Of a stretch of DNA of 5,023 nucleotides, positions 1 to 5,023 are shown one piece after another. Within the stretch, counting starts at the first letter, position 1. Each line of letters begins with the position of its first letter. Source of the DNA: JBBQSU01 sp038234815 (GTDB lineage Bacteria > Planctomycetota > Phycisphaerae > Tepidisphaerales > Tepidisphaeraceae); assembly GCA_038234815.1 (NCBI GenBank), contig JBBQSU010000200.1, forward strand, positions 1-5,023, written 5' to 3'. The position numbers and the translations under genes are program-made. The notes beneath the pieces were generated by a model. The model was not told the DNA's origin. It saw nothing but the letters and a program-made list of their open reading frames with translations, and did no database searches.

Positions 1-632
1 GGGATGGGCCATGACTGGATCAGGGGGTAGAGGAACTGTCGGGCTTCGCTCACCATAATGATTGCGCCCAGCGGCGGTTGGGTCGATGCGGCGTCGGTAA
101 AGATCGGGGCGATAACGCCGATATGGGGTGCCGAAAGTGCCCCATCCAAATGCAGATCGGTGAATACAGGTTTACGGTCGCGCAAAGCAAGGGCCAGCGA
201 TGCCCCTTGTTCGGCGTGCATCTCATGGTGGCCGCTCAGGCTCAGGCGCACCTTGCCCTGCGGATCGACGAGCAGAACGTCGGCGTACTGGTAATGGCTC
301 TGCAGACTGCGTAGGTGGACGAGGAGTGCTTCGTCCGACTCGCCATGAGAATCATCCAGCCACTGGGCCACGCCGTGCGCAAAAAAACGGCTCTCGCTCA
401 GCACCGCGGCATCGGCGAGCCGTTCTTTCCGCCAGTTGACGATCTGGGTCAATTTGCCCTGGGCAATGGCCGACAGCTCGCTTACCGCCTGCTGCCGGGC
501 CGCCTGTTTCTGGGTGTGATAGAACCAAACCCCGCCGGCCAGCAGCCCAAAAAACAACACCACAATAGTCACTTTCATCCAATGCGGCACGGCGGTCATC
601 GTTAGGGGCTGATTGGGACTGGTTGTTGGCAT
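1..632 (-). CDS. Membrane-anchored sensor protein with Cache-like extracytoplasmic domain (N-terminal part; cut by window edge)
   Basis: Reading leftward, the frame stays open to position 1, so only the first 210 residues are visible. A short polar N-terminus is followed by one membrane helix (about residues 20-38, VTIVVLFFGLLAGGVWFY) and then a soluble segment with no second helix yet. That segment has a helical start containing NWRKER (66-71), a strand-rich core with LLVDPQGKVRLS (120-131), SAPHIGVIAPIF (167-178), and RQFLYPLIQSWPIP (198-211). From memory, this pattern and its closing YPLIQSWP motif occur in the periplasmic Cache/PAS-like sensor of PAS-containing histidine kinases and diguanylate cyclases. 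The helix would anchor the protein in the inner membrane with the sensor outside. The output domain (kinase, GGDEF or other) is off the window and cannot be named. I chose the ATG at 632 over the in-frame ATG at 599 because AGGAG lies 8 nt before it. The sensor role is fairly safe; ligand and output are unknown. Confidence 0.85.
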   Translation of the reverse strand, partial: MPTTSPNQPLTMTAVPHWMKVTIVVLFFGLLAGGVWFYHTQKQAARQQAVSELSAIAQGKLTQIVNWRKERLADAAVLSESRFFAHGVAQWLDDSHGESDEALLVHLRSLQSHYQYADVLLVDPQGKVRLSLSGHHEMHAEQGASLALALRDRKPVFTDLHLDGALSAPHIGVIAPIFTDAASTQPPLGAIIMVSEARQFLYPLIQSWPI

Positions 633-640
633 TCGCGATG

Positions 641-645
641 CTCCT
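641..645 (-). promoter_or_regulatory. Ribosome binding site of the sensor gene
   Basis: On the minus strand AGGAG lies 8 nt before the ATG at 632. The downstream in-frame ATG at 599 has no comparable purine run, so this site decides the start and adds 11 residues to the N-terminus. Confidence 0.7.
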
Positions 646-660
646 GCGTCTGCTCGACGC

Positions 661-825
661 CTAGATACAAGACGGCAATCTCAGCATCACCGGCCACATC
701 CGGTATCGGTGCTCCAGGCACAGCATGGCCCGACGGCACAGGGCGGCATGCTGCCGCACGAGCCACGTGTGTTCAGGCTCGGACGTCAAACGCTCCGCGG
801 CCCCCAGTGCGCAGTATATGACCAA
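661..825 (-). CDS. Possible small ORF (54 codons) immediately upstream of the sensor gene
   Basis: This minus-strand frame runs from a TTG at 825 to a TAG at 661-663, ending 28 nt before the sensor ATG. It is short and its start is not ATG or GTG. The predicted peptide has a helix-like, Arg/Leu-rich middle (TWLVRQHAALCRRAMLCLEH) and no signal peptide. By hand count about 80% of third codon positions are G or C, with the second position lowest, which is the codon pattern expected of real genes in high-GC DNA. No strong ribosome binding site is visible: only GGTGAG, directly before the TTG. An in-frame TGA at 829-831 closes the frame upstream, so it could also be the tail of a decayed gene. I do not recognise the product. 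It may be a leader peptide, a small protein co-transcribed with the sensor, a gene remnant or chance. Confidence 0.22.
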   Translation of the reverse strand: MVIYCALGAAERLTSEPEHTWLVRQHAALCRRAMLCLEHRYRMWPVMLRLPSCI

Positions 826-1194
826 GACTCACCGGTCGCCACGGAAGCCCGCCGGCAGTATGACGCGGTCGGAACATCGTGCGATTCCTTTGGCAATCCC
901 AAAGCAACCCGTTCAGATTCCCCGCAAAGGGATACAGGAAGCGTTGGTAACTGGCATCGCCCCGCCCTAGCCCGACTGCCCCCTCCGCCAGCCGCACCAC
1001 CTTCGACATAAAAGGGTCATTGTTTATTCCGTCCGACCTGCCTTTGCAGACTCGTCATTCATGCTCCGCGGGGTCCGTGGATCATCCGTCTAAGCGTTTC
1101 ATTACGTTGTTTCTGGCTTCAGGGCATCCCGATCCTGAACCATCGACCGAACAGTTGGCATTTTCACTGCATTACAGCAAGACGCGATTCTTAG
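826..1194. other. Intergenic stretch with no supported gene
   Basis: This is the middle of the divergent gap between the sensor (leftward) and the zinc-ribbon gene (rightward). Several overlapping short frames exist on both strands, but none has a ribosome binding site, a recognisable motif or a convincing codon pattern. A short AT-rich patch (about 1009-1030) could hold promoter elements, but I cannot place a convincing -35/-10 pair. I looked for known structured RNAs (RNase P RNA, 6S RNA, c-di-GMP riboswitch core) and recognised none. Confidence 0.5.
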
Positions 1195-1224
1195 TTGTGC
1201 CGCGCCCTCGTCTGTGAGTAGAAT
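1195..1224 (+). promoter_or_regulatory. Candidate sigma-70 promoter of the zinc-ribbon membrane protein gene
   Basis: TTGTGC (1195-1200) and TAGAAT (1219-1224) are separated by 18 nt. The -10 matches consensus at five of six positions; the -35 only at its TTG. Transcription would start near 1231, giving a leader of about 50 nt before the ATG at 1280. That would leave the more upstream in-frame start at 1214 outside the transcript. Confidence 0.3.
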
Positions 1225-1265
1225 GCTCGCGGGAACCATTTCATCGTTTGTGTCAAACTACAGGG

Positions 1266-1271
1266 AAAGGA
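1266..1271 (+). promoter_or_regulatory. Ribosome binding site deciding the start at 1280
   Basis: AAAGGA within a purine-rich run lies 8 nt before the ATG at 1280. The zinc-ribbon cysteines begin at residue 3 from this ATG. The 22 codons between 1214 and 1280 look unrelated to the domain, so the downstream start is preferred. Confidence 0.55.
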
Positions 1272-1279
1272 ACGTCATC

Positions 1280-2116
1280 ATGACATGCTTAACATGCGGA
1301 AGAGAATTGCCAGAGGGGGCGAGCGTTTGTCCGGTCTGCCGTCCGGCTGTGGCGACAGCGGCGCCGGTGGGCGCACCTTCGGCCGGGCCAGGCGCGACGC
1401 ACGCTTCGTCGTCGGCCGCCGGGGCGGTGGCGATGGAGTATATGAACGTGGTGAAGGCGTCGTCGAAACAGGCGATTTCGGCCTTGCAAGGTCTGGCGGG
1501 CAACCCGGTGGGCGCGCTGAAACAGACTTATGACACACTTGGGGATGCCGGCGCGCTGCGCGTGGGCGTCAGCTTTGGCGTAGTCTCGGTCGTGTGCTTT
1601 CTGCTGGGCGGATATCTCATGCTTCCGTCGTTCATCCGGGAGGATTTCTTCCAAATGGTTGGCTTTGGCGGGGTGATCAAGTGCATCATCTTTGCGCTGA
1701 TGCCGTTCGTCTGCACCACAGCCTGTGGGCTGGGCTTGCGCAAAGCGGTGGGTTCGGCGGGTGGAATCGGCGGGGATTGCTTCATCGCCGGCACGGCGCT
1801 GTTGCCGATCTCGATCTGGGCCTTGCTGTCGGGCATTGTGGGCCTTACGAACGTGGATTTCATCGGCATCCTCACCGTCTTTGCATTCTGCATCGCCATT
1901 ATGATTTTTTATGCCGGGTATACGCAGATATCGATGGTGCCCGGGCGTCTGGCCACCTACGCGGTCCCGCTGACCATCGTGCTGAGCCTATGGCTGAGCA
2001 GCGTGGTCGGGCGATCGATCATCAGCACCGATGCACTCGGGCCAACGCCACGATCGATGCGCAACACCGGCCCGTCACCGTTCGGTCCGGGCGAGTATCG
2101 GTTTGATTTTAAGTAA
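1280..2116 (+). CDS. Zinc-ribbon multi-pass membrane protein (YIP1-like architecture)
   Basis: The product is 278 residues. It opens with a rubredoxin-like zinc ribbon: C3-x2-C6 and C17-x2-C20, ten residues between the pairs (CLTCGRELPEGASVCPVC). An Ala/Gly/Pro/Ser linker follows (about 21-51), then an amphipathic stretch with NPVGALKQTYDTLGDAGALR (75-94). Five likely membrane helices follow, at about 94-115, 130-152, 166-188, 192-214 and 225-244. The tail is polar and Pro/Gly-rich and ends in Phe-Asp-Phe-Lys. Zinc ribbon plus a Yip1-like helix bundle is a common bacterial layout of uncharacterised function; some bacterial zinc-ribbon membrane proteins act as scaffolds, but nothing here shows a substrate or partner. 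The ribbon would face the cytoplasm. The gene is probably transcribed alone, and its last 8 bp overlap the end of the GTPase gene on the other strand. The architecture is confident; the family name is tentative and the function unknown. Confidence 0.85.
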   Translation: MTCLTCGRELPEGASVCPVCRPAVATAAPVGAPSAGPGATHASSSAAGAVAMEYMNVVKASSKQAISALQGLAGNPVGALKQTYDTLGDAGALRVGVSFGVVSVVCFLLGGYLMLPSFIREDFFQMVGFGGVIKCIIFALMPFVCTTACGLGLRKAVGSAGGIGGDCFIAGTALLPISIWALLSGIVGLTNVDFIGILTVFAFCIAIMIFYAGYTQISMVPGRLATYAVPLTIVLSLWLSSVVGRSIISTDALGPTPRSMRNTGPSPFGPGEYRFDFK

Positions 2117-3776
2117 AACTGACGTCGTTGAGTTGCTGGGCAAGGTTTTGCAGATCGGCCAGCGCCTGGCGGTCGGGGGCGCTGGCGCGCAGAAACCGGT
2201 CGATCTGCTCGACCTGCTTTTCAGCCAGTTGGCCGAAGCGCTCGGTAAGGCGCTGGTTGGCCAGCCGGGCGCGGGCGGTCACTTCGTTGCTGAGTTTTTC
2301 AGTCAGCCAGGTGAAGAGCGACCAGGAGCCAAGGACGATCAGATCGACATGCCCGAACATCGCGTGATGCGAGATCACCACGAGCGTGAGCAGATAGGGC
2401 GCGGCCTCGGAAAGGCGAATGACCTGCTTTCCGCCGGGCAGATACTTGAGCAGGTTGACCAGCATGGCGGTGTCGCGGGGGGTCTTATTCCAACGTTCTT
2501 CCAGCCAGGCTTTAAGACTGGCCAGCTCCTCGTCGGCGATTTTTCCGGCCTCGGCCGGGTCGATGAGGAGCTGCTTGTACTGTGTTGATTCAAGAAGCAA
2601 CGGATCGACCCCCGCAGCGCGAGTCTGGTCGTCGATGCGGCTGCGCAGTGCGGTGAATTCATCCACGAGGATTGAGCGGAAATCGGGCAGGCTCGCCGGT
2701 CCTGATGGACTATCGGCGGCATTGGGCAGCTTGCCGCGCATGACCAGGTCCCAGGTGGATCGGGGCAGGCGGGCCAGGAAGCCGGGGGCCTGTCGCACGC
2801 GGTCCAAAATCCGCTGCGGGCCGATCAGGTAGAGAACGCTGCGTTCGTTCATGCGCTTTTGAACGGCCTGTGTGATGGGGTGAACATCCACTTCTGGCAA
2901 GGGCCGATCCATCGCGAGCAAAGCCGCACGGGCACGGTCGGCCTGACGCCGGGAACTTTCCAGCCGGGCCAATACTTGATCGACCAGCCGACCGGCCAGG
3001 TCTTTGCACCGCGCGGTCAGGCCCGCGGGGCACGCGGGCGCCGGCAGAGACGGCAAGGCGCTGCGCAGGGCGTCGAGATTGGTGTCTGCCGGGCTCGCCC
3101 AAAGCGCGTCATCACGCGGAACGGCAAACACGCTGGCATTCTCGGGCAATAGTTTACGGTAATCCTCAAACTGCTGGGCCGACTCGCACTTGTTCATCAC
3201 AAACACCGCAGGCACTTCGTATCTGCCGGCCAGGTCGTAATAAGGCTGCAATTCGGTCATCTGATATTTTTCGGGTGAGACCAGGAACAGGAGGGCATTG
3301 GCCCAGCGAAAGGCCTGATCGGCCACGGCGTGGTGGGCGGGGTTGTCACCGTCCAGATCGGGCGTGTCGATAAGGGCAAGGGACCTGGTCAAAGGCGAAT
3401 CGAATGTCAGCAGCGTCAGGCGGTCGGATTGCCCCTTGGCGGGCGGGTCGGCTTGCAGCTCATGCGACTCGCCGAGCCATACGGGCGAGAGTTGATCGAT
3501 CGCGGCGACGATCCCGACTGCGCCGGAGGTGAAAGTTCGGCGAAAGCTGGTCGCCGACAGGTTTGCCTGTAGCAGGCGATTAACCAACGTACTTTTTCCC
3601 GTGCCGGTCCCGCCGATCACGACCAGCGCCCGCCCGTGCGACGCGCCGGTGGTGAGATGATAGCGCATCGCCGCAGCATCGGACCGCACGCGCCCGATGC
3701 CTTCCATTTGAAGCTGGGCAAGCAGGCGATCAAGCCGGTCGAGCAGCCGCAGAGCATGTTGAGTGGGTAAAGTCAC
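2109..3776 (-). CDS. Dynamin-like / YfjP-type P-loop GTPase with C-terminal hydrophobic segment
   Basis: The product is 555 residues. A short helical N-terminus precedes a G domain. G1/Walker A is GGTGTGKST (55-63). G2 is probably a Thr in FRRTFTSG (78-85). The G3 region is LALIDTPDLDG (133-143), with Asp where the classic DxxG has Gly. G4 is NKCE (195-198) with Glu in place of the usual NKxD Asp. A G5-like SVFAVPR lies at 215-221. Beyond 250 the protein is mostly helical, including a charged segment near 270-290. A hydrophobic stretch at about 459-491 (interrupted by His469, His470 and His476) could dip into or hairpin across the membrane, followed by a probable coiled coil at 492-550. This resembles large stand-alone GTPases of the dynamin/YfjP-like group, which bind GTP and often act at membranes; target and process are unknown. 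The start is GTG at 3776, with an in-frame stop five codons upstream and no clear Shine-Dalgarno. ATG at 3707 (Met24) is an alternative that keeps the G domain intact. Confidence 0.85.
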   Translation of the reverse strand: MTLPTQHALRLLDRLDRLLAQLQMEGIGRVRSDAAAMRYHLTTGASHGRALVVIGGTGTGKSTLVNRLLQANLSATSFRRTFTSGAVGIVAAIDQLSPVWLGESHELQADPPAKGQSDRLTLLTFDSPLTRSLALIDTPDLDGDNPAHHAVADQAFRWANALLFLVSPEKYQMTELQPYYDLAGRYEVPAVFVMNKCESAQQFEDYRKLLPENASVFAVPRDDALWASPADTNLDALRSALPSLPAPACPAGLTARCKDLAGRLVDQVLARLESSRRQADRARAALLAMDRPLPEVDVHPITQAVQKRMNERSVLYLIGPQRILDRVRQAPGFLARLPRSTWDLVMRGKLPNAADSPSGPASLPDFRSILVDEFTALRSRIDDQTRAAGVDPLLLESTQYKQLLIDPAEAGKIADEELASLKAWLEERWNKTPRDTAMLVNLLKYLPGGKQVIRLSEAAPYLLTLVVISHHAMFGHVDLIVLGSWSLFTWLTEKLSNEVTARARLANQRLTERFGQLAEKQVEQIDRFLRASAPDRQALADLQNLAQQLNDVSFT

Positions 3777-4037
3777 GGATTGGCAGAATCATACCCGGAA
3801 CCGGCTGTCGCCATACTTTCTGCGTAAATCGCCGCAAAAAACCGGCTTCAACAGGTCATGGTTTTACGGGTAGTGCCAGGGACTAACCACCGCGGTCTAA
3901 AATCTTTACGCAAATTTCCCATTTTATCTTTTTTGGTGGATTAGCAGTGACGTCAGGCTGCAATACCCCTTCAAATGCCCCAATTTCAACCCTTAGTGGG
4001 AATATCGGACCATAGGATTCTCAAAAATTACGTTGCC

Positions 4038-4065
4038 TTGGCGAACTTCGAGCGTAACCTATGAC
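4038..4065 (+). promoter_or_regulatory. Candidate sigma-70 promoter of the small secreted protein gene
   Basis: TTGGCG (4038-4043) and TATGAC (4060-4065) are 16 nt apart. Both are partial matches to consensus. Transcription would begin near 4072, leaving a leader of roughly 80 nt that contains the RBS hairpin. Confidence 0.25.
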
Positions 4066-4132
4066 TAGTGGTTCGCCTCCGCAGTGGGTGCGTGATGTGT
4101 GACCTGTGCGAAAAATCTGTCGCGTAGCAAAA

Positions 4133-4150
4133 AATTCCCCTAAGGGAGTT
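4133..4150 (+). promoter_or_regulatory. Ribosome binding site within a small hairpin
   Basis: AAGGGAG (4142-4148) lies 6 nt before the ATG at 4155. AATTCCC (4133-4139) can pair with GGGAGTT (4144-4150): six Watson-Crick pairs and one G-U, around a CTAA loop. The Shine-Dalgarno would be largely paired in the folded form. Whether this regulates translation is inference. Confidence 0.5.
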
Positions 4151-4154
4151 CGGG

Positions 4155-4493
4155 ATGTGTATTGTCCAGAACAGGCTCGTCATTGCTGTTCTATTATTAG
4201 GTGTACTTGCGGTCGTAGCTGAAGCCTCATCGACGCCTCCGATGCCGAAAGCGGCCGCGCCAGCGACCCAGCCGGTCGCAACCACGCCCGACGCCAGCGG
4301 TCTGCGCGGCGTGCAAGACATGATCTTTGACTTCACTCATCTCGGCGAAGCTCCGCCCGTCGCCTATTTTCCCGACCCCGCAACCACGGAGAAAGACACC
4401 GTCGTCATCCCCTTCCCGGCGACGTTCTGGACGGGCCTGTCAACCCTGGCGGGCATGGCCGGCATCTATATCAAGCGCCGCATCCGCCTGTAG
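4155..4493 (+). CDS. Small secreted protein with PEP-CTERM-like C-terminal sorting tail
   Basis: The product is 112 residues with three clear parts. First is a signal peptide: a short basic start (Arg7), a hydrophobic core RLVIAVLLLGVLAVV and a likely cleavage site near AEA-SS (about 22-26). Second is a body of about 60 residues, first Ala/Pro/Thr-rich (PKAAAPATQPVATTP), then an acidic/aromatic part with DMIFDFTHLGEAPPVAYF. Third is a tail of about 27 residues: IPFPATFW at 85-92, a hydrophobic stretch of about 14, and the basic end IKRRIRL. Pro-x-Pro-Ala followed by Trp, a membrane span and a basic end matches the VPLPAAxW variant of PEP-CTERM tails, which are read by exosortase-type enzymes. 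The mature protein would therefore be processed at, or anchored in, the envelope. No catalytic motif is visible, and the mature chain is only about 60 residues. A good RBS supports the start, and a promoter candidate stands upstream. It appears to be transcribed alone. An ordinary bitopic membrane protein is the alternative. Confidence 0.75.
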   Translation: MCIVQNRLVIAVLLLGVLAVVAEASSTPPMPKAAAPATQPVATTPDASGLRGVQDMIFDFTHLGEAPPVAYFPDPATTEKDTVVIPFPATFWTGLSTLAGMAGIYIKRRIRL

Positions 4494-4494
4494 G

Positions 4495-4514
4495 GCGCTT
4501 TGCTGGTAGAGCGC
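4495..4514 (+). terminator. Weak stem-loop just after the small secreted protein gene
   Basis: GCGCT (4495-4499) can pair with AGCGC (4510-4514) two bases after the stop codon. The loop is 10 nt and the downstream sequence (GTTGCTTT) is only loosely T-rich, so termination here would be inefficient at best. Confidence 0.2.
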
Positions 4515-4714
4515 GTTGCTTTATCGAAGGCAACCGGCGAACAAGCGCGGGGGCCAACGGCCAAACCGGTAATCCCCGCCAGCGTCACTAGACTCTTGTC
4601 TTCCTGCATTTCTTCGAACAACTTTCCCAGTATTAAATGACCGGGTGGACCGGCACGCGCCCATCGGATAAACTCCCACCCCGCCGCGGGCGCCCCGTCG
4701 CCCCGAGCGATCCC

Positions 4715-4803
4715 GGAGAGGTGGCCGAGTGGCCGAAGGCGCAGCACTGGAAATGCTGTAGCTGACGAAAGTTGGCTCGCGAGTTCGAATCTCGCCCTCT
4801 CCG
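4715..4803 (+). tRNA. tRNA-Ser (anticodon GGA)
   Basis: A full class II cloverleaf can be folded by hand. Acceptor stem GGAGAGG (4715-4721) pairs with CCTCTCC (4796-4802), with discriminator G at 4803. The D arm begins TGGCCGAGTGG. Anticodon stem CAGCA/TGCTG (4742-4746 and 4754-4758) encloses loop CTGGAAA with anticodon GGA at 4749-4751, which reads the serine codons UCC and UCU. The long variable arm (about 4760-4777) has a 7-bp stem with G-U pairs, AGCTGAC/GTTGGCT around GAAA, as expected for serine tRNAs. T stem GCGAG/CTCGC encloses TTCGAAT (4784-4790). The 3' CCA is not encoded (CTA follows), so it must be added after transcription. I could not place a convincing promoter in the 220 bp upstream. 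Confidence 0.97.
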
Positions 4804-4851
4804 CTAACGTAGCTCGTCATGAACACAACGTTTGTGCCGGGCTTCTTTTAT

Positions 4852-4870
4852 GCGCCGCCGCCGCCGGCGC
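4852..4870 (+). repeat. GCC trinucleotide run with GC-rich hairpin
   Basis: A short run of CCG/GCC triplets, with GCGCCG (4852-4857) able to pair with CGGCGC (4865-4870) around a 7-nt loop. No T tract follows, so it is not a canonical terminator. It lies in the 3' trailer of the tRNA transcript. Confidence 0.4.
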
Positions 4871-4888
4871 GACCGCTGATTGCTGTAG

Positions 4889-4929
4889 TTGGCCAAGCTA
4901 GTTGGGATTTTTGGCCACGTAGTTGGGAC
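4889..4929 (+). repeat. Imperfect tandem direct repeat, unit about 22 bp
   Basis: TTGGCCA followed by TAGTTGGGA occurs twice: 4889-4907 and 4911-4928, with AGC or CG between the two blocks. A further TAGTTGG stands at 4886-4892, overlapping the first copy. Two copies are too few for a CRISPR or a typical VNTR, and the role is unknown. Confidence 0.5.
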
Positions 4930-4950
4930 GACTCCCCGGCGCAGACCGTA

Positions 4951-4977
4951 AGCCCGGGCTTTTGCCCGAGCTTTTTT
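4951..4977 (+). terminator. Rho-independent terminator downstream of tRNA-Ser
   Basis: AGCCCGGGC (4951-4959) pairs with GCCCGAGCT (4964-4972) around a TTTT loop, with one C-A mismatch, and a run of six T (4972-4977) follows immediately. It is oriented for plus-strand transcription. It probably ends the tRNA transcript, whose mature 3' end is 147 nt upstream, or a separate small RNA between the two. Confidence 0.8.
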
Positions 4978-5023
4978 ACGCCCCTCTGAAATCCCCCTCG
5001 AACGCAGATCAAACAGCCGTCGA

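Larger units (their letters stand above)
3777..4154. other. Divergent intergenic region between the GTPase and the small secreted protein
   Basis: No gene is supported here. The stretch includes clearly AT-rich parts (about 3890-3945 and 4010-4032) and presumably carries promoters for both flanking genes. For the GTPase, the minus strand offers TTGAAA (3984-3989) and TATTGC (3960-3965) spaced 18 nt apart, a weak match. TGACGTCA (3948-3955) is a perfect 8-bp palindrome, flanked by GCAG on the left and GGCTGC on the right, so an operator is possible but not shown. TTACG (4028-4032) and CGTAA (4053-4057) form a short inverted repeat around the plus-strand promoter candidate. Confidence 0.4.

Noticed and set aside
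829..831. In-frame TGA as a selenocysteine or read-through codon joining the small ORF to its upstream frame
   Set aside because: No selenoprotein family is recognised around it and no SECIS-like hairpin is evident. An ordinary stop is simpler.
773..1009. Minus-strand ORF of 78 codons in the same gap
   Set aside because: Third positions are not G/C-enriched, no RBS is visible and no family is recognised. The frame at 661-825 looks more coding-like.
613..1011. Plus-strand ORF of 132 codons in the divergent gap
   Set aside because: It overlaps the better-supported sensor start region, has Arg/Pro/His-rich random-looking composition, no Shine-Dalgarno and no motif.
1020..1217. Plus-strand ORF of 65 codons before the zinc-ribbon gene
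   Set aside because: It has no RBS and no domain, and its end overlaps the probable promoter of the next gene.
1594..2106. Plus-strand 170-codon frame inside the zinc-ribbon gene
   Set aside because: It is a shifted reading of the membrane protein gene. The real frame shows clear helices and cysteine pairs, while this one gives His/Arg/Gly-rich noise.
2031..2588. Plus-strand 185-codon frame opposite the GTPase 3' end
   Set aside because: It is antisense to a well-supported GTPase coding region, and its apparent coding quality comes from the complementary codon bias.
4466..4747. Minus-strand ORF of 93 codons
   Set aside because: It starts inside the tRNA on the opposite strand and ends in the antisense of the secreted protein gene. 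It has no RBS or recognisable domain.
4521..4826. Minus-strand ORF with GEGEIRTREPTFV near its start
   Set aside because: It is the reverse complement of tRNA-Ser. This type of sequence is a well-known false protein call opposite serine tRNAs.
4886..4929. Repeated TAGTTGG blocks as a CRISPR array
   Set aside because: There are only two or three very short copies at uneven spacing, with no spacer-sized unique segments and no cas genes.

Overview
The window is high-GC bacterial DNA with long intergenic gaps. It holds four protein genes (one cut by the left edge), one serine tRNA and a possible extra small ORF. I see no ribosomal, phage, transposon or CRISPR signal. A tripartite C-terminal tail related to PEP-CTERM, a zinc-ribbon/multi-pass membrane protein and a dynamin-like P-loop GTPase would fit a Planctomycetota-type genome (for example Phycisphaerae). 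That assignment is inference only; no phylogenetic marker is present.

Layout. Positions 1-632 (minus) carry the N-terminal 210 residues of a membrane-anchored sensor: one transmembrane helix and a Cache-like extracytoplasmic domain. Its signalling output lies beyond the left edge. A divergent gap of about 650 bp follows, with a possible 54-codon ORF (661-825, minus) just upstream of the sensor and a candidate promoter near 1195-1224 reading right. Positions 1280-2116 (plus) encode a 278-residue protein with an N-terminal CxxC/CxxC zinc ribbon, an Ala/Gly/Pro/Ser linker and about five membrane helices. It runs tail to tail into the 555-residue GTPase (2109-3776, minus), and the two genes share 8 bp at their stop codons.

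A gap of about 380 bp that includes AT-rich stretches follows. Then comes a 112-residue secreted protein (4155-4493, plus) with a signal peptide, a short low-complexity body and a C-terminal sorting-type tail. Its Shine-Dalgarno sequence lies inside a small hairpin. The right end has tRNA-Ser(GGA) at 4715-4803, a 147-nt downstream stretch with a short imperfect direct repeat, and a rho-independent terminator at 4951-4977.

No operon joins the main genes, which are mostly single transcription units facing different ways. I see no clear multi-gene system. The items most worth a second look are the short sorting-signal protein, the GTPase with non-consensus G3 and G4 motifs, and the small ORF in front of the sensor.
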